From NCBI GenBank assembly GCA_025200525.1, contig CM045762.1, positions 84,659,893 to 84,723,892 of the forward strand: DNA of 64,000 nucleotides. Direction: 5' to 3'. The first letter of the stretch is position 1. Each line of letters starts with the position of its first letter. Made by a program: the position numbers and the translations under genes. The notes under the pieces are model-generated. The model was not told the origin of the DNA, made no database searches, and worked only from the letters and a program-made list of their open reading frames with translations. This document shows positions 22,758 to 34,916 of the stretch, one piece after another. The DNA comes from Camellia lanceoleosa (taxonomy: Eukaryota; Streptophyta; Magnoliopsida; Ericales; Theaceae).

Positions 22758-23888
22758 TGTTAGAAATGGTTTTGAAAATTCTAGAAAAATAGATTTTTCC
22801 CTAAACTTTGGTCTAATTTATAGGTGGGACCCATGCGTCGAATTTCGCGGGTCAAAGTGGTAACGCGTTCTATGCCGCATTGTGATTCACGTGGTATATT
22901 TGGTTGCTCAAAACCATTATTGGGTGAATGAGAAATTGAAGCCAAAGTGTACTCCATGGAAATGGAGCTTTTGTGGAAAATCCTTAAAGGTTTGAATAAT
23001 GGCTTGTCTCACATTGATTTGGTGGGACACTTTGAATGGGTTTATAAGGCTTGTAGTTAGAACTTGGTGTAGGCCCCAAGAGACACCCAAGTTTTGTAGA
23101 GAGGGAGGTTATGAGTAAAATGGGCTAGACCCATTGGACCCAAAAATCACCACACGCGCCATTGCTGGTCGGCTGGGCCTGGGCCTGGGTGTGAGGTTGG
23201 GTTGGGCTTGTCCGGCCCAATACTAATCTTTTTGGGCTAAAAACATTTGAATTTAATTTTATTTTTTGGTAAAATAAAATTTCTGTCCAAAATTCAAATT
23301 AATTCCAGAAATAATTTGTTCCGGTTTTTCCCTACATCCAAACAGGTCCATACGGTTTTTATCTGTTTAAAATTTGAACCCAACAGATTTGTATATGTTT
23401 ATTCAAACTGAACAGGTATCTATTCAAACAGGTTTTGCACCTGTTTAATTCAAATTGAAAAGCCACCACTACATCTATAAATAGGCAGCCTTCATTTGAT
23501 GTTTTCACTCCAATTTTCATCTTTAAATTTCTTGCTGCTCTCTGCATTTTGCTGCATCTAAATTTTTGTGAGAAAGAGTATAAACACTTAGTGTGTTCGT
23601 TGTACAAAAAATTTGTAGTGCTGCTATTTTTCGTTGTTTGATTATTTTATCCTGAGAGATAGATGTCCATATTCTGAAAGTACTGTGGAGAGGACGAATC
23701 TATCTTAAAGACACAGTGTCTGACACTGGACTTGATCAGAATATTGTTTAAGAAATTAATCAAGTTTTTATTTTATTTTCTGGTTTATTATTTATTTAAA
23801 TCAGATTTTGGTTTTGTTTTTATAACAAAATAAAAATCTGTTTTATTTATTTATTTATATTTATTGGTTTGATTTTTGTAATCAAACA
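22758..23888 (+). mobile_element. Probable solo LTR, copia type
   Basis: It starts TGTTAGAAATGGTTTTG, like the copia LTR at 12737, and may end GTAATCAAACA. It contains a promoter-like TATAAATAGG at about 23476 followed by transcript-like sequence, and a CG-containing 5' third. No primer-binding site follows and the flanking pentamers (GCAAT, TTCTC) do not match, so the exact borders are uncertain. Confidence 0.5.
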
Positions 23889-24668
23889 TTCTCCCTCCTT
23901 TTATATTTTTCTTTTGTATTATGTTTGTAGTTTAGTACAGAAACAAAATTTATTTATTTAAATACAGTGAAGATTGACCAATAACAATATCATAATGCTT
24001 TATTGGTCAACAACTATATTACATGCTGATTTTTTTTAAAAAAAAATTAAAATAAAAAAAAAAACTATTTTACACAAACAGTAATGTTATCTCCAAAATA
24101 CATTCGTATATCAAAGAAAGTGCAAAAAATAAAAAAATGTGTAATCTAAATTCATTCGGTATATGATGAGAATTACACTCAAAATGAATTAATTACATAT
24201 TAATTTTCTATACACTTTCTTTTTAAAAAAATTTTTGGTACATGTAATATTCCGATTAATCAATTAGAAACTAGAACAAATTTTTTTTTTATCACAATGG
24301 TGATATCACATTTCATCACCAATATGTGGTATCATCAACAAATAACAACTTACATTTAAGTATACAATAACTCTACTATATATATATAAATTTCTTGAAA
24401 CAAGTAATTGTTCATACAACAGTTTTATAAACCCAAAATAAATAAATAAATAATAATCCAGAATTTGAAATCAACAGTCCAAATTCATTAATGATATTTT
24501 CCTAAACATAAATTTACAATTTTAGGGTTTCGTTTTCATGGTCCATAGACTTTTTCGTTATATATAAGTAGTAGAGTTCACTACAACATGAATAATTTTA
24601 TCGTTAATTGGTAATAATACAATGTGTCAATAATAATGTAACACCAAACTCACAGTGACTACCACTAA
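23889..24668. other. AT-rich, no gene seen
   Basis: No supported feature. A CACTACAACATG word near 24579 resembles a CACTA end, but no partner end was found. Confidence 0.6.
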
Positions 24669-24824
24669 GGTTGTGTTTGGATCATGGTTTCTGGTAGAGA
24701 TTTAGGAAGAAAAAGAAAAAAATGAAAATATGGGTGAAATGTAGTTATATTTTATTAACATTTATTTTGCCTTTTACCTTTTCTTTTTTAAATTCATATC
24801 CAAATCAATGATCCAAATACAATC
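24669..24824. mobile_element. Tourist-like MITE
   Basis: Ends GGTTGTGTTTGGATCAT and, reverse-complemented, GATTGTATTTGGATCAT. TAA lies at both sides (24666-24668 and 24825-24827). It is 156 bp and lies just downstream of the last recognisable F-box-gene exon. Confidence 0.75.
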
Positions 24825-24917
24825 TAAAAAAATATGATTGAATTTTCAATGTATGTTTGATAAATTGCAATAACGAAAATGAAGTTTGTCCTGCAGGCAA
24901 GAGGTTAGATTACTTAC

Positions 24918-25106
24918 CTTAATGAGCTTATTGGTAGAAGCGGACTTTATGGTTAGGGTCTCTAAACTAGGAAAAATCCAAACCAAGCCATTCACAATTG
25001 TTGAACAAGTGGTTGATAATGCACTTATTATCTCTAACCTCAAATGCTTCAGTGCAGGTAGTGGAGGGAGCAATTTTTCACTCAATTCTCGAGGAAAAAC
25101 TATGGC
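24918..25106 (-). pseudogene. F-box/LRR (FBD-type) gene, downstream exon
   Basis: On the minus strand an acceptor (TTTAAAG) precedes 25106 and a donor AAG/GTAAGT follows 24918, giving a 63-codon exon. It encodes AIVFPRELSEKLLPPLPALK and later IFPSLETLTIKSAS, the pattern of the region after the leucine-rich repeats in plant F-box/FBD proteins. The donor-acceptor phase fits the exon ending at 30903, so the 5.8 kb between are one intron now holding a copia element. Further FBD exons are not recognisable downstream. F-box proteins of this type are substrate receptors of SCF ubiquitin ligases. Confidence 0.6.
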
Positions 25107-25322
25107 CTTTAAAAAGTCACATAACAAGACAATCATACTAATAAAAAACATATACAACATGATCCCCAAAAAAAATAATAAAACAAAATATTCTTACAGA
25201 TTTTGTATATGATATTTTTGAAAAAATTTGTCGCCTTGAATAATAGTCTTCGGTTTGAAATGACAAGACACAAATATATGCTATTAGTTAAAAAAGGATA
25301 TTTTTATAGAGAAGTTAAACAG

Positions 25323-25501
25323 TATTAATATAATTAGACAAATAGAAAAGTATATTGAATAATATTATGTATATCTAATACAATACAATGAAGGCCCATA
25401 TATATAGGCAAGAAGAAGAAAGAGAATCTTAATCCTACTATATAATGTAATCCTAATCCTATTATATAATGTAAATCCTAATCCGATATATATTATTAAC
25501 A
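25323..25501 (-). repeat. Copia 3' LTR
   Basis: 179 bp; on the minus strand it begins TGTTAATAATATATATCGG. Its 3' terminus has lost the canonical CA through substitution. It contains direct repeats of the type TAGGATTAGGATT. Confidence 0.9.
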
Positions 25502-25511
25502 TCCCCCTTCA

Positions 25512-28500
25512 AACTCAAGATGGTTTCAAAGAGAACAACTGGAGTTTGGAAAGTAACTCATGAAAACGACCAGGAAGATGAGTTTTAGTACATAGATCAG
25601 CAACTTGAGTAGTGGAAGAAACAGATTGGAGCTGGATAATGCCACTATTGACATGCTGACGAATAAAATGACAGTCAATCTCGATGTGTTTGGTGCGATT
25701 ATGAAGAACATCATTGTGAGCAATTTGAATGGCACTACGATTGTCACAATGAAGAGTAGTAGCAGTGGGATGCAGTACACCCATGTCCTTAAGTAACCAA
25801 CGAAGCCATAAAAGTTCCTGAGTGGTATCAGCAAGAGCACGATATTCCGCTTCAGTATTAGACCTGAAGACAACAGTTTGTTTCTTACTCTACCAAGAAA
25901 TCAATGCACTTCCAAGAAAGAAACAATAACCAATAGTAGAGCGACGATCAGTGGCATCACCGGCCCAATCAGCATCAGAATATGCACATAACTCAAGGGA
26001 GTGTGAGCAGAGTAATGAAGTCCATGAAACAAAGTGCCCTTCACATAGCGGAGAATACGAAGAATGACAGCATAATGAGTAGATCATGGAGCAGACAAAA
26101 ACTGACTGACAATGTGAACTGCATGAGAGATATCAGGCCGACTAACAGATAGATAGACCAGACTACCCACTAATTGTCAATATAGAGTGGCATCAGAAAG
26201 GAAAGTGCCCTCTAAAGAGGTAAGACCAGCATTGTACTCAAGCAGGGTAGGAGCAGTCTTACTATCCGTGAGACCAACATGAGAAAAGAGATCAGATGCA
26301 TATTTGGCTTGAGTAAGATACATGCCATTTGGAGCAGAAGAAATCTTAAGACTAAGAAAATAACTAAGAGAACCCAGATCTTTCATCTTAAAATGAGAGC
26401 TGAGAAAATGTTTCAGCTCATGAATGCCATCAAGAGCATCACCAGTAATAATCATATCATCAACATAAAGCAATAGAAGAGTAATGCCACGGGCCGTCAT
26501 GAGAATGAAAAGAGCAGAATCATAGGAACTGGAAGAGAACCCAAGCTGAGTAATGGTAGTACTGAACTTCGAAAACCAAGCACGAGGAGCCTGCTTGAGG
26601 CCATAGAGAGCACAACGAAGGCAACAAATAGTATCTAGGGAATGCTCATAGCCTGGAGGAGGTTGCATGTAAACTTCTTCAGTAGGGTCACCATTAAGAA
26701 ATGCATTCTTGACATCCATCTGAGATAAACCCTACTGACGTGAGGCAGTAACAACAAGTAAACAACGAACATATGTAAGACCAGTAACAGGAGCAAAGGT
26801 CTCCTCATAATCAATACCATACTCCTAAGTGAAACCTTTAGCAACCAGATGGGCTTTGTAACGTTCAATTGTACCATCAGAATGAGTTTTGATTTTATAG
26901 ACCCATTTACAACCAATAAGAGTTTTGCCAAAAGGAAGAGCAACCATATCCCATGTATGTGTCTTATGTAAAGCTTGTAACTCATCTGCTATTGCTTGTT
27001 GCCAAAGAGGATTAGTGCAAGCTTCATGATAGGTATGAGGTTCATGGTGACTTAGAATGGTATAAAAACAATGATAATCTTGTAAATAACCTGGCTGTTT
27101 AGAGACCCGTTTTGAAAGATAGACAACAGAAGGAGCTTCAGGAGAGTCATTGCTAGAAGAGGGAGGAGACTTTGAAGAACGGGTAATATCAGTACTCTCA
27201 GAAGATGGTAACAAAACAGGATCAGTAGGCAGAACAAGAGCATCAGGAATAGTCGGAGAACCACTTGATGGAGAGGCATCTATTGGAGCATCATCAGGAA
27301 AAAGATCAATGGAAGGATTAGTGAAATATGAGATGGTGGAAGTTAAAGGAAGAGAAAACTTAGAGAGGGAGGAGAACATTTGGTGTTCCCAAAAAAATGA
27401 CATGACAAGAGATACGAAGACGGTGAGAGAGAGGATCCCAACATTGAAACCCTTTATGTTTTATGCCATAGCCTAAGAAGCAACACAATCGCGACCGTGG
27501 TTGTAACTTGTTGCGTTCATGGGAAGGAAGGAGGAAAAAACAAGCAAACCCAAAGACTCGGAGTTCTGTGTAGGAAGGAGATGTACCACAGAGACATTCA
27601 TAAGGGGTTTGATTGTTAATGATAGAAGATGGGATACGGTTAATAGTGTAAATAGCTGTAAGGGCAGTTTCACCCCAAAAACGCTTAGGACAAGAAGAAG
27701 AGATAAGAAGAGCTCTGACTGTATCAAGAATGTGCCTATGCTTGTGTTCAGCACGACCATTTTGCTAGGAGGTGTGAGGACAAGAGCGATGGGGAAGTGT
27801 ACCATACTCACGAAGAAGTTTTAAAAAACTAGTCTCTTTATATTCTTGAGCATTGTCAGATTGGAAAACTTTGATAGAATAACCAAATTGAGTTTTAATC
27901 ATTTTAACAAAATCACAATAAGTTTGAGGTAACTCTGAACGTTGTTTTAAAATATAAATCCAAGTGAATCAAGAATAATCATCCACAAAAATAACAAAGT
28001 ATCTAGAGCCCACCATTGTTGTATTGGGAGAAGGTTCCCAAACATCAGAATGAACTAAATGAAATGGAGAGTTTGAAACTGAATCACTTGTGTTAAAAGA
28101 CAAAGCTGGCTGTTTAGCAAGTTGACAAGATTGACAATCATTATGATAACTAGAATAAATGGATCCTAAATTGCCACTAGATACTAAAGTACATAGCCGA
28201 CCAAAAGAAACATGCCCTAATCTAGAATGCCAAAGATCAAGAGAGGGAGTGGATGCGACATACTGAGGAGTAGGTGTAGAAAATGGTAAATGAAGATTGA
28301 TGAGCTCAAATAGACGTCTAGTTTTACGCTCTATCCCAATAGTCTGTCCTGTCCACGAATCCTGAACCTAACAACCAAAGGAGGAGAAGAGAATAGTTAA
28401 ACCAAGTTCACAAAGTTGACCAACACAGATAAGATTTAGGGTGAGGGCAGGAATATGATAAGCATCAGAGAGAGACACAGTGGAGGTAGAGACACTACCA

Positions 28501-29711
28501 ATATGACTAACAGACATGTGAGTGCCATCAACAGTATGAATAATAGGTAAGGTACTAGAAGAAGTAAAAGAGGAAAAAGCAGTGGAATCTGATGTCATAT
28601 GATTACAAAATACAGAATCAAAGAACCAAGAAGAGCTACCTAGGGTGATGGATAAGGAAATGTTATGAGAGGTACCAGAATGTGCCTGTTGAAGCATGGC
28701 CTCCATATCATTCTGAGAATAATATGGAGCAGATGGATCTATAGGAGGAGTGGAATCTTCAGTAGTAGCAACAACAGTAGATCGAGAGGCAAGCTTATTC
28801 CGAGACCCTTGTTTATAGTGACCCCCTCTTGAGTTCCCAAAGGAGTGGTTATTATGAGATTGTTTCTGAGGACAATGATGTTCAAAGTGACCAGGTCCTT
28901 ATTTGTGACAAGTACGACAATCCTGAATTGGACAGTGAAGAAGAGAATGACTAAAATTGAGACCTCGATTCTAACAATATTGACAAATCTGAGTGAAGGA
29001 ACCAGAAGGAGTCTGTGTGTGAGGAATAACAAGAATAGTGCCAGTAGTGGGCATGAAACTACCAAGACGAGTCTCCTCAGACAAGAGTTTAGTCACAGCA
29101 TGTTCTAGAGTGGGTAAAGGATCCCAGTGTAATAGAGAAGTTCGGATAGGCTCAAAAACAGGAGTAAGAGCCATAAAAAACTCAACCAAGCGGTCCTCAT
29201 CACGATAATCAGCAAAAGACTGGGCATCTTTTTCATCAACCTAAACAGGTTCACAAATAGAAAACTGATCCCATAAACTATACATGGATGATAAGAAATC
29301 ATTAATGGACTGACCTGGTACCTGACGTTGACCATGAAGACTAGTGCGAATCTGGTATCGATGGGAAAGTCCAGTTGTGTGATATCGGTCTTTGAGAAAG
29401 TCCCATATAGATTTAGCAGGAGTAGAGTTGGTATTAGTTTGAAATCACCCAAATTAGAGATGAATTGAAGTGGTAAAGGTGTTCCGAAACCAAGTAATAA
29501 TACGATAATTTTTTCTATCCCACGCATCCAAGCGATCAAGAAATTTGGTTTCAGTTTCATCTGTAGTTTGGACTGGTTTCGTCAGTTTACCAGTAATAAC
29601 TCGCCATAATTGTCGACCTTTGAGAAAGGCAGACATTGCTTGAGGCCAGAGAAGATAATTGGTGCCATCAAGAACCACAAAAATTGGTTGAGCAGAGTCG
29701 AAGCGATTCAT
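25512..29711 (-). pseudogene. Copia gag-pol polyprotein, many stops and frameshifts
   Basis: Order from 29711 downward. Gag starts MNRFDSAQPIFVVLDGTNYL. A degraded zinc knuckle lies near 28900. The protease region WFFDSVFCNHMTS lies near 28635 (the usual DSG triad reads DSV). The pre-integrase motif LWHSRLGHVSFGRL is near 28220. Integrase has CQSCQLAKQ, HSDVWEPSP and FQSDNAQEYKE. Reverse transcriptase begins near 27000 (WDMVALPFGKTLIGCKWVYK), with MDVKNAFLNGD and the catalytic YVDDM (near 26460). RNase H shows YSDADWAGD, TEAEYRALA and CDNRSAIQIAHN. In-frame TAG and TGA codons occur throughout, several at expected Trp or Gln positions. Copia order (integrase before polymerase) is clear. No restoration attempted. 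Confidence 0.9.
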
Positions 29712-30284
29712 TTATAGAGAAAATACAAAGAACAGTGCAGAAAAAAGGCCGAATCCAAAAAAACAGAGGGCACCATTGAACTCAAAATGCAAAAAAAAAC
29801 CTTGGAAACAGGTCTAAATACACCAAAAATGGGGCTAAAATGGAGTGAAACAGGCAAAAAATTGAACAGGATGACGTTAACAGGTAGTAGGAGGCGCTAG
29901 GGCTAACGTTAGCTAAGAGGCGCTAGGGCTGATGTCAGCGAAGGGCGTGTGAGTGACGTCCGCGAATGCGGAGAGACGTACGTGTGAGAGAAGTGTGTCG
30001 CATGGACCTGCAGCAGAGGGCGCGTGTAAAAGCGTGGTGCGACTAGTGGCGTGTCATCAAACACGCCAAGGGAAAAGTGGCGCGTGGAGGAGCGTGCGGA
30101 GGTGTTTCTGAGTGAGGGTGGCAGCGACGAAATCGTCTTGAGGAGATGAAGGGTCTGATTGTTGTATTTTGTGATTATGGCCACTGAGAAGAGACCCGTA
30201 AAGAAGCAACAGATCAAGTACAAAAAATTGTTACCGGTGGCTGAGTGTTGGTGAGAGAGCCAAGGAACAAGGTTCAAGACCTGA

Positions 30285-30296
30285 GCTCTGATACCA
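30285..30296 (-). promoter_or_regulatory. Copia primer-binding site (initiator Met tRNA)
   Basis: TGGTATCAGAGC on the minus strand, directly beside the LTR end at 30297. Confidence 0.95.
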
Positions 30297-30475
30297 TGTT
30301 AACACAATTAGACAAATAGAAAAGTATATTGAATAATATTATGTGTATTTGATATAATATAATGAAGGCCCATATATATAGGCAAGAAGAAGAAAGATAA
30401 TCCTAATCCTACTATATAATGTAATCCTAATCCTATTATATAATGTAAATCCTAATCCAATATATATTACTAACA
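30297..30475 (-). repeat. Copia 5' LTR
   Basis: 179 bp with TG...CA ends (TGTTAGTAATATATATTGG to GTGTTAACA on the minus strand). Partner of 25323-25501. Confidence 0.95.
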
Positions 30476-30902
30476 AAGAGAATAATGTAACATTTTTTAA
30501 ATGAAATACAAATTTAATATTTTTACCATTCTTCTTTATTTTTGTAAATTCTTATACAAATTTATGATCCAAATATAATTCTATATGTGAATTCTTTATA
30601 TCATTACTCTTATGGAAATTAAGGACCTAATGCTGTGTTCCAAATTTATTTGGGAATGATCCCACCACACTTACTTTTCTATACACTTTTCTTTACAAAT
30701 TATTGTAAGAAGTGATTTATTTTGAAATGAATAGCCCTAATTAATTTTGAGTCTTAATTTTGAGTCTTACCAAAAAATAGAAAATGGATGAAAAAATCTA
30801 CATGTACCATGCATAGAATACACATATGTTAGATAAAATGTTTATAAATACGAAGATTTTGAATCACTTTTGGGTTTTATATTATGAATTTGTTAGACAT
30901 AC

Positions 30903-31875
30903 CCTGTCTGAGTGACAAACCAAAATTAAAAATTTTGAATTCATCAACTGTTTGATAAAATCCCTCAATCCAATATACCAACCCACATCAAGCTCTATGG
31001 GGTCTAAATTAATTTTAACATCCACTGATGTCAAACCATTGGCATTCAACCATTCAAAGCATATCCAATCACCAGAATACAAAAATGACACTAGTTCTGG
31101 AGTGTAAAACTCTGCTTCCGCCATTCCTCTACATCTAAGCATCACAAACCTCTTCAGGAGCTCACAACAAACCCTAATTCTTCTCAATTTTTTGCAACCA
31201 TCCATGACCAAACTCACAAGCATTGGACGCCAACTAATTAGAAATTCCAACTCTAAATTAGTTATGATCAAATTCTTCAGTGTCATAACTTTGACTGTTG
31301 CAAAAGCTTTGAAATCAACCTCACACCCAACAAAATCTCCACTCAATTCAATAGAACTAAGACTCGTTGATGCAATTGCTACTTTGCATAGTCCATTGAA
31401 ATTCAGTTCCATGGACTTGAGGTTTGGAATTAAAACCTCAATGTGTTGCAAGTCTTTACAGAACTCAACACACAAGTACTCATGAATCAATGGGCAACCT
31501 TTGATTAGTTTCTTGAAAACATTGTCTGTGATCTTGGCTTCACTCAAAGTCAGCTTTTTTAAACAAGGTAGGTTTATAGAACAACTGGGTTTGATTCTAC
31601 AGTATTCCAAATACAATACAGTGATTGATTGAGCAACAAAAACATCATCTACTAACCTTTTGTAAATATTGAAAGATGTTGAATCATAACCAACTCTTTT
31701 GATTCGAAGATCCAACTCTTTGACATTGGATTCCAAAGCAAATTTCACCCACTCGGTGATGATGGAATTAGAATCAGGATGGTAATCAGAAGAGGGGGTT
31801 CGAAGGCCGAACTTGTCAATGTTGTAGTACCAATTAAAACATTTCTTTTTCTTCTTCAAAGATCTTTGTAAAAAT
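30903..31875 (-). pseudogene. F-box/LRR gene, leucine-rich-repeat exon
   Basis: An open minus-strand frame of about 324 codons. It begins FLQRSLKKKKKCFNW, then VKFALESNVKELDLRI (the typical entry to the LRR of plant F-box/LRR proteins), followed by irregular leucine-rich repeats (ITVLYLEYCRI, LPCLKKLTLSEAKI, CPLIHEYLCVEFC, IPNLKSMELNFN, LKNLIITNLELEFL). A donor G/GTATGT lies at 30903/30902. The exon has no stop and looks well preserved, unlike the rest of the gene. Upstream it ends abruptly at a CACTA-like terminus (CAGTG at 31876). The F-box it needs lies 4.3 kb away at 36181-36357 and 37995-38159. Intact members recruit targets to SCF ubiquitin ligases. Confidence 0.75.
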
Positions 31876-32090
31876 CACTGCAGGAAAATTGATTTTTGGC
31901 GGCATTTCAAAAATGCTGTCATAAGTTGTAGCAACGTTTAATATTTTTGTCGCTAATACGGCTGTCGTAATAGCTTTACACAGTATAAAAACATCACGAA
32001 AATTTTGACGCCAACTACTTTCCGTTACATGACATCATGATGACGTCATTTACTGGCGTTTTTTCAAAAAAGCCACTTTTTTTTTTTTTG
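31876..32090 (+). mobile_element. CACTA-like terminus and subterminal region
   Basis: It begins CACTGCAGGAAAATTGATTT, then GGCGGCATTT, GCTGTCATAAG, GTCGCTAATACGGCTGTCG. This is the CACTG/A start with GC-rich repeated subterminal words seen in plant CACTA elements. It abuts the F-box-gene exon exactly at its first base. The partner end was not found; it may be degraded near 36125-36180. Confidence 0.5.
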
Positions 32091-32255
32091 GGTGGGATTC
32101 TGAAATCTAGCATAACACAGCTAAATAATTTAACTAAAATTTAGCATAACACGGCTGAAGAATTGAACTAAGAAGAAAGCTTGAGAATTTAACTATCTGT
32201 ATACAAGTGCAATGGTACGTACAATTTGTGATTTGGCAAAAAAAAAAAAATCACT

Positions 32256-32335
32256 ACAAATTCAATCTCAAACCACTCTTGAAGCTTCTCTCACCACAAA
32301 TTCAATCTCAAACCACTCTTGAAGTTGCTCTCACC
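32256..32335 (+). repeat. 40-bp tandem duplication
   Basis: Two 40-bp units starting ACAAATTCAATCTCAAACCA, differing at two positions. Confidence 0.9.
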
Positions 32336-32639
32336 AAAAATTAAAAGAACCAAGAAATCAAAGAAAATAACAAGGTATGAGGCTCTTGGAACAGTTCTTC
32401 ATCTCTTCCTCCAATCTGCTCATACCACAATGACATCCTATTGCAATTTCAGTGTCTCGTTGCCCATCCATGGATTGCTAGAACTCTATTATTCTTATTT
32501 GTTTCCTACAATTACAATTAAAATTAAGTAGCAAAATCAAAATATACAATTTCAATTTGAAACATAAAGAAACTATATACCTTTACTCGAACAACTGAGA
32601 TGTTTTTCTGCTGATTATGTGATTTAATGTCTTCTTCAA

Positions 32640-32860
32640 TTAAACTGATGTTCTTTTTTTTTTTTTTTTTGAATGAAAACATGGAAAGTAAATACAAGTA
32701 GAGATTGATAACAAAAAACATTTTTTCATGTATATACAGGCAGGGATTTTTTCATGTGTGTATAGGCAGAGATTGGTAACAAAAAACATTTTTTCATGTA
32801 TATACAGTATATACATTTTTTCATGTATATACAGGCAAAGATTGGTAACAAAAAACAAAA
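32640..32860. repeat. Poly-T run and imperfect tandem repeats
   Basis: Poly-T at about 32652-32670, then several copies of TTTTTTCATGTATATACAG and GATTGGTAACAAAAAACA with variable spacing. Non-coding. Confidence 0.8.
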
Positions 32861-32926
32861 CAAAAAAAGAGGGGGTTGGGATACAAAGGAAAGAAAAATA
32901 AATACTAGCTTATCTAGATAACTTAC

Positions 32927-33082
32927 GAGGGTTCAAGATCATGGTGAATTATTGCTTTAGGTCTATTCTCATGCAAGTAATTCATCCCCTTGAAAAAATC
33001 ACCAAAAAATTATGTAAGTAGAAGAATTGAAGTCAATTGTAGGTAACACCACATAAATATAATCTTCAGCATTTAATGAGCT

Positions 33083-33124
<42 letters not shown>

Positions 33125-34916
33125 GAAGGAAAAAAAAAAGAGAGGAGCCATAAATTGATTGAACCTTTGGCACATGTCCAGCAACTCAATTTAAGAAATC
33201 CTAGTCTGACATAATGTTGAAAAGTAATTTTTCATTCTCAAACAAATAATCTAGAACCTCAAAAGAGGTTTTTGGCATCTTAACATCTCAAGGAAAGACA
33301 GCAAGGCCTAAATAAACAAAATCAATTGTTCAGAACTTCAAACAGATTACTAAAAAGTGTTGTTGTCAAAGTTTGATCCACATCAACCTTTCCAGGTCAT
33401 TTGTATTAAAGTGAATTCTATCGAGGAACTAGATAACTACAAATGTAGGGTGTAAGATTCACAGTTGTTCAAGCTTCACAAAAGATTACCAATTCCAGCA
33501 ATGTCTCTTGTAGAAATGTATCAAAATCTCAGCCCCTTCAATCATTTTCAACTCTTGTTACTTGCAACCCTATTAATAAAACAGAGCTCCCTCCAACCTT
33601 TAATATGTTTACATTATGTGTCCCAACTCCAAAAATCATTTCCACCAACCACAACATATACATCAGTGTTACTATTTAGTTTTTGTCACTAATGGATTGT
33701 TATGTTTCGCACCAATGGTATCAACCATATCCATAATCCCTGTCAAAGTTAACCTTTAAGTCAACATTGTTTTACCCTACATCAAATTCTAAAGCTACTA
33801 TTGCAACATATTAGTACTATCAGTCAAGTTCAACAAGCTCCAACCACTTATTTTGAATGTGTAATTATATCTGCCAATGACGATAAAATTTAGTTAAAAG
33901 ATGGAAATAAACATCGAAGATGAAAAGTCAAATCATTTGATAAAATCTTCTAAACAAGGCATGTTGAGCAATGGTAATCCAGTACAAAACAGAAAATGAA
34001 CCTTGCAATATCAAGAGCAAATATCACTGCTGTTGTAGGTGTTAGGGGTCCTTTTCTCTTTAAGAAATCCTGAAGATCACCCTGCAATTTACATAGCACT
34101 ATAGAGAACAAGTCTATGAAAACACAACAAGATATCCCTTCAAGATGAGTGAAAGGATCATGTCAGTTGCATATTGTATGAAAAAATCAAAACAAGAAGC
34201 ACTTGCTAGATGGAATCTTCACATCCATATACAGCATTAAATAACATGTTAAAAGATATAAAAAGCATTGCTTAGTGTAAATAGCAGTCCAATTCTAAGA
34301 TGGAAGACATATCAAAAGAATTCACCTTTTGTTGACACGAACCACCATAAAAATTGAAGTTCAAAGATTGAATATATATTTGAAACACAAGCATTAAGAA
34401 AAGGTCAAATTTAGCAAAGGGTAAGAAAGAATTGGAAATAGCAAAAACAACACCAACTGCAATTACAAGGATAAATAGCTAGGACGAGAAGAACTCCTAC
34501 TGCTCCATAAACAATAAAGAATATTAAATCTGCAATCTAGTAAGTTGGAAATCAGCAAAAAGTTTAAGACTAGCAAGTGCCACTCAATAAGAAGTGAGTA
34601 CTCAAAAAATTGAGAAAGACCTTGGGTAAATATTCTGTCACAATCATCATTGGGTTACTTTGTGTTACAGCACCCAGAAATTGGACTACATTTGGATGTC
34701 ATATCTTCTAAAGCAATTCAAGCTCATCTCTAAAAGCCCTCTTGCGCAAAATCAACAAAAAGCAAAATGAAACCAAAAGTTCAGAAAATAATGTAAACAA
34801 AATGAAAATGCCATCATATGGACAACTCACACTTTATCCTCATCAGCAGTCACTTCCTCCCCAAGTTTTTTCACAGCAACTTCTATTCCTTGCCATGATG
34901 CTACACAGAAGGTTCC
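32927..34916 (-). pseudogene. Integrin-linked-kinase-like (Raf-like) protein kinase fragment, four exons
   Basis: Four minus-strand exons are recognisable. At 34831-34916: GTFCVASWQGIEVAVKKLGE (the AVKK lysine of subdomain II). At about 34640-34738: AFRDELELL, then HPNVVQFLGAVTQSNPM. At about 34000-34083: GDLQDFLKRKGPLTPTTAV and FALDIAR. At about 32927-32992: GMNYLHENRPKAIIHHDLEP. This order and wording are those of plant ankyrin/integrin-linked-like kinases, whose catalytic loop reads HRDLEPS. Here the loop is HHDLEPS, and the second exon has two nonsense codons (a TAG after LELL and a TGA before HPNV). The ankyrin part and the lobe beyond the catalytic loop are missing. Splice borders are preserved, so this is a genomic, not cDNA-derived, copy. 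It sits between pieces of the F-box gene and looks captured. Confidence 0.7.

Larger units (their letters stand above)
25323..30475 (-). mobile_element. Ty1/copia retrotransposon, full length, decayed
   Basis: Two 179-bp LTRs flank minus-strand gag-pol. The primer-binding site TGGTATCAGAGC (30285-30296) abuts the 5' LTR, and a purine tract (GAAGGGGGA, about 25502-25510) abuts the 3' LTR. Flanking pentamers are AACAG and AAGAG, a probable duplication with one change. The LTRs differ at about 12 of 179 positions, all but one of them transitions. The element lies in the intron of the broken F-box gene, on the same strand as the gene. Confidence 0.92.

Noticed and set aside
24579..24660. CACTACAACATG to CACAGTG as a very short CACTA element
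   Set aside because: The two ends do not form a consistent inverted repeat, and 80 bp is too short to judge.
25323..30475. Endogenous pararetrovirus instead of a copia element
   Set aside because: Integrase, paired LTRs, a Met-tRNA primer site and a purine tract are all present, in copia order. No movement-protein-like or virus-specific region is seen.
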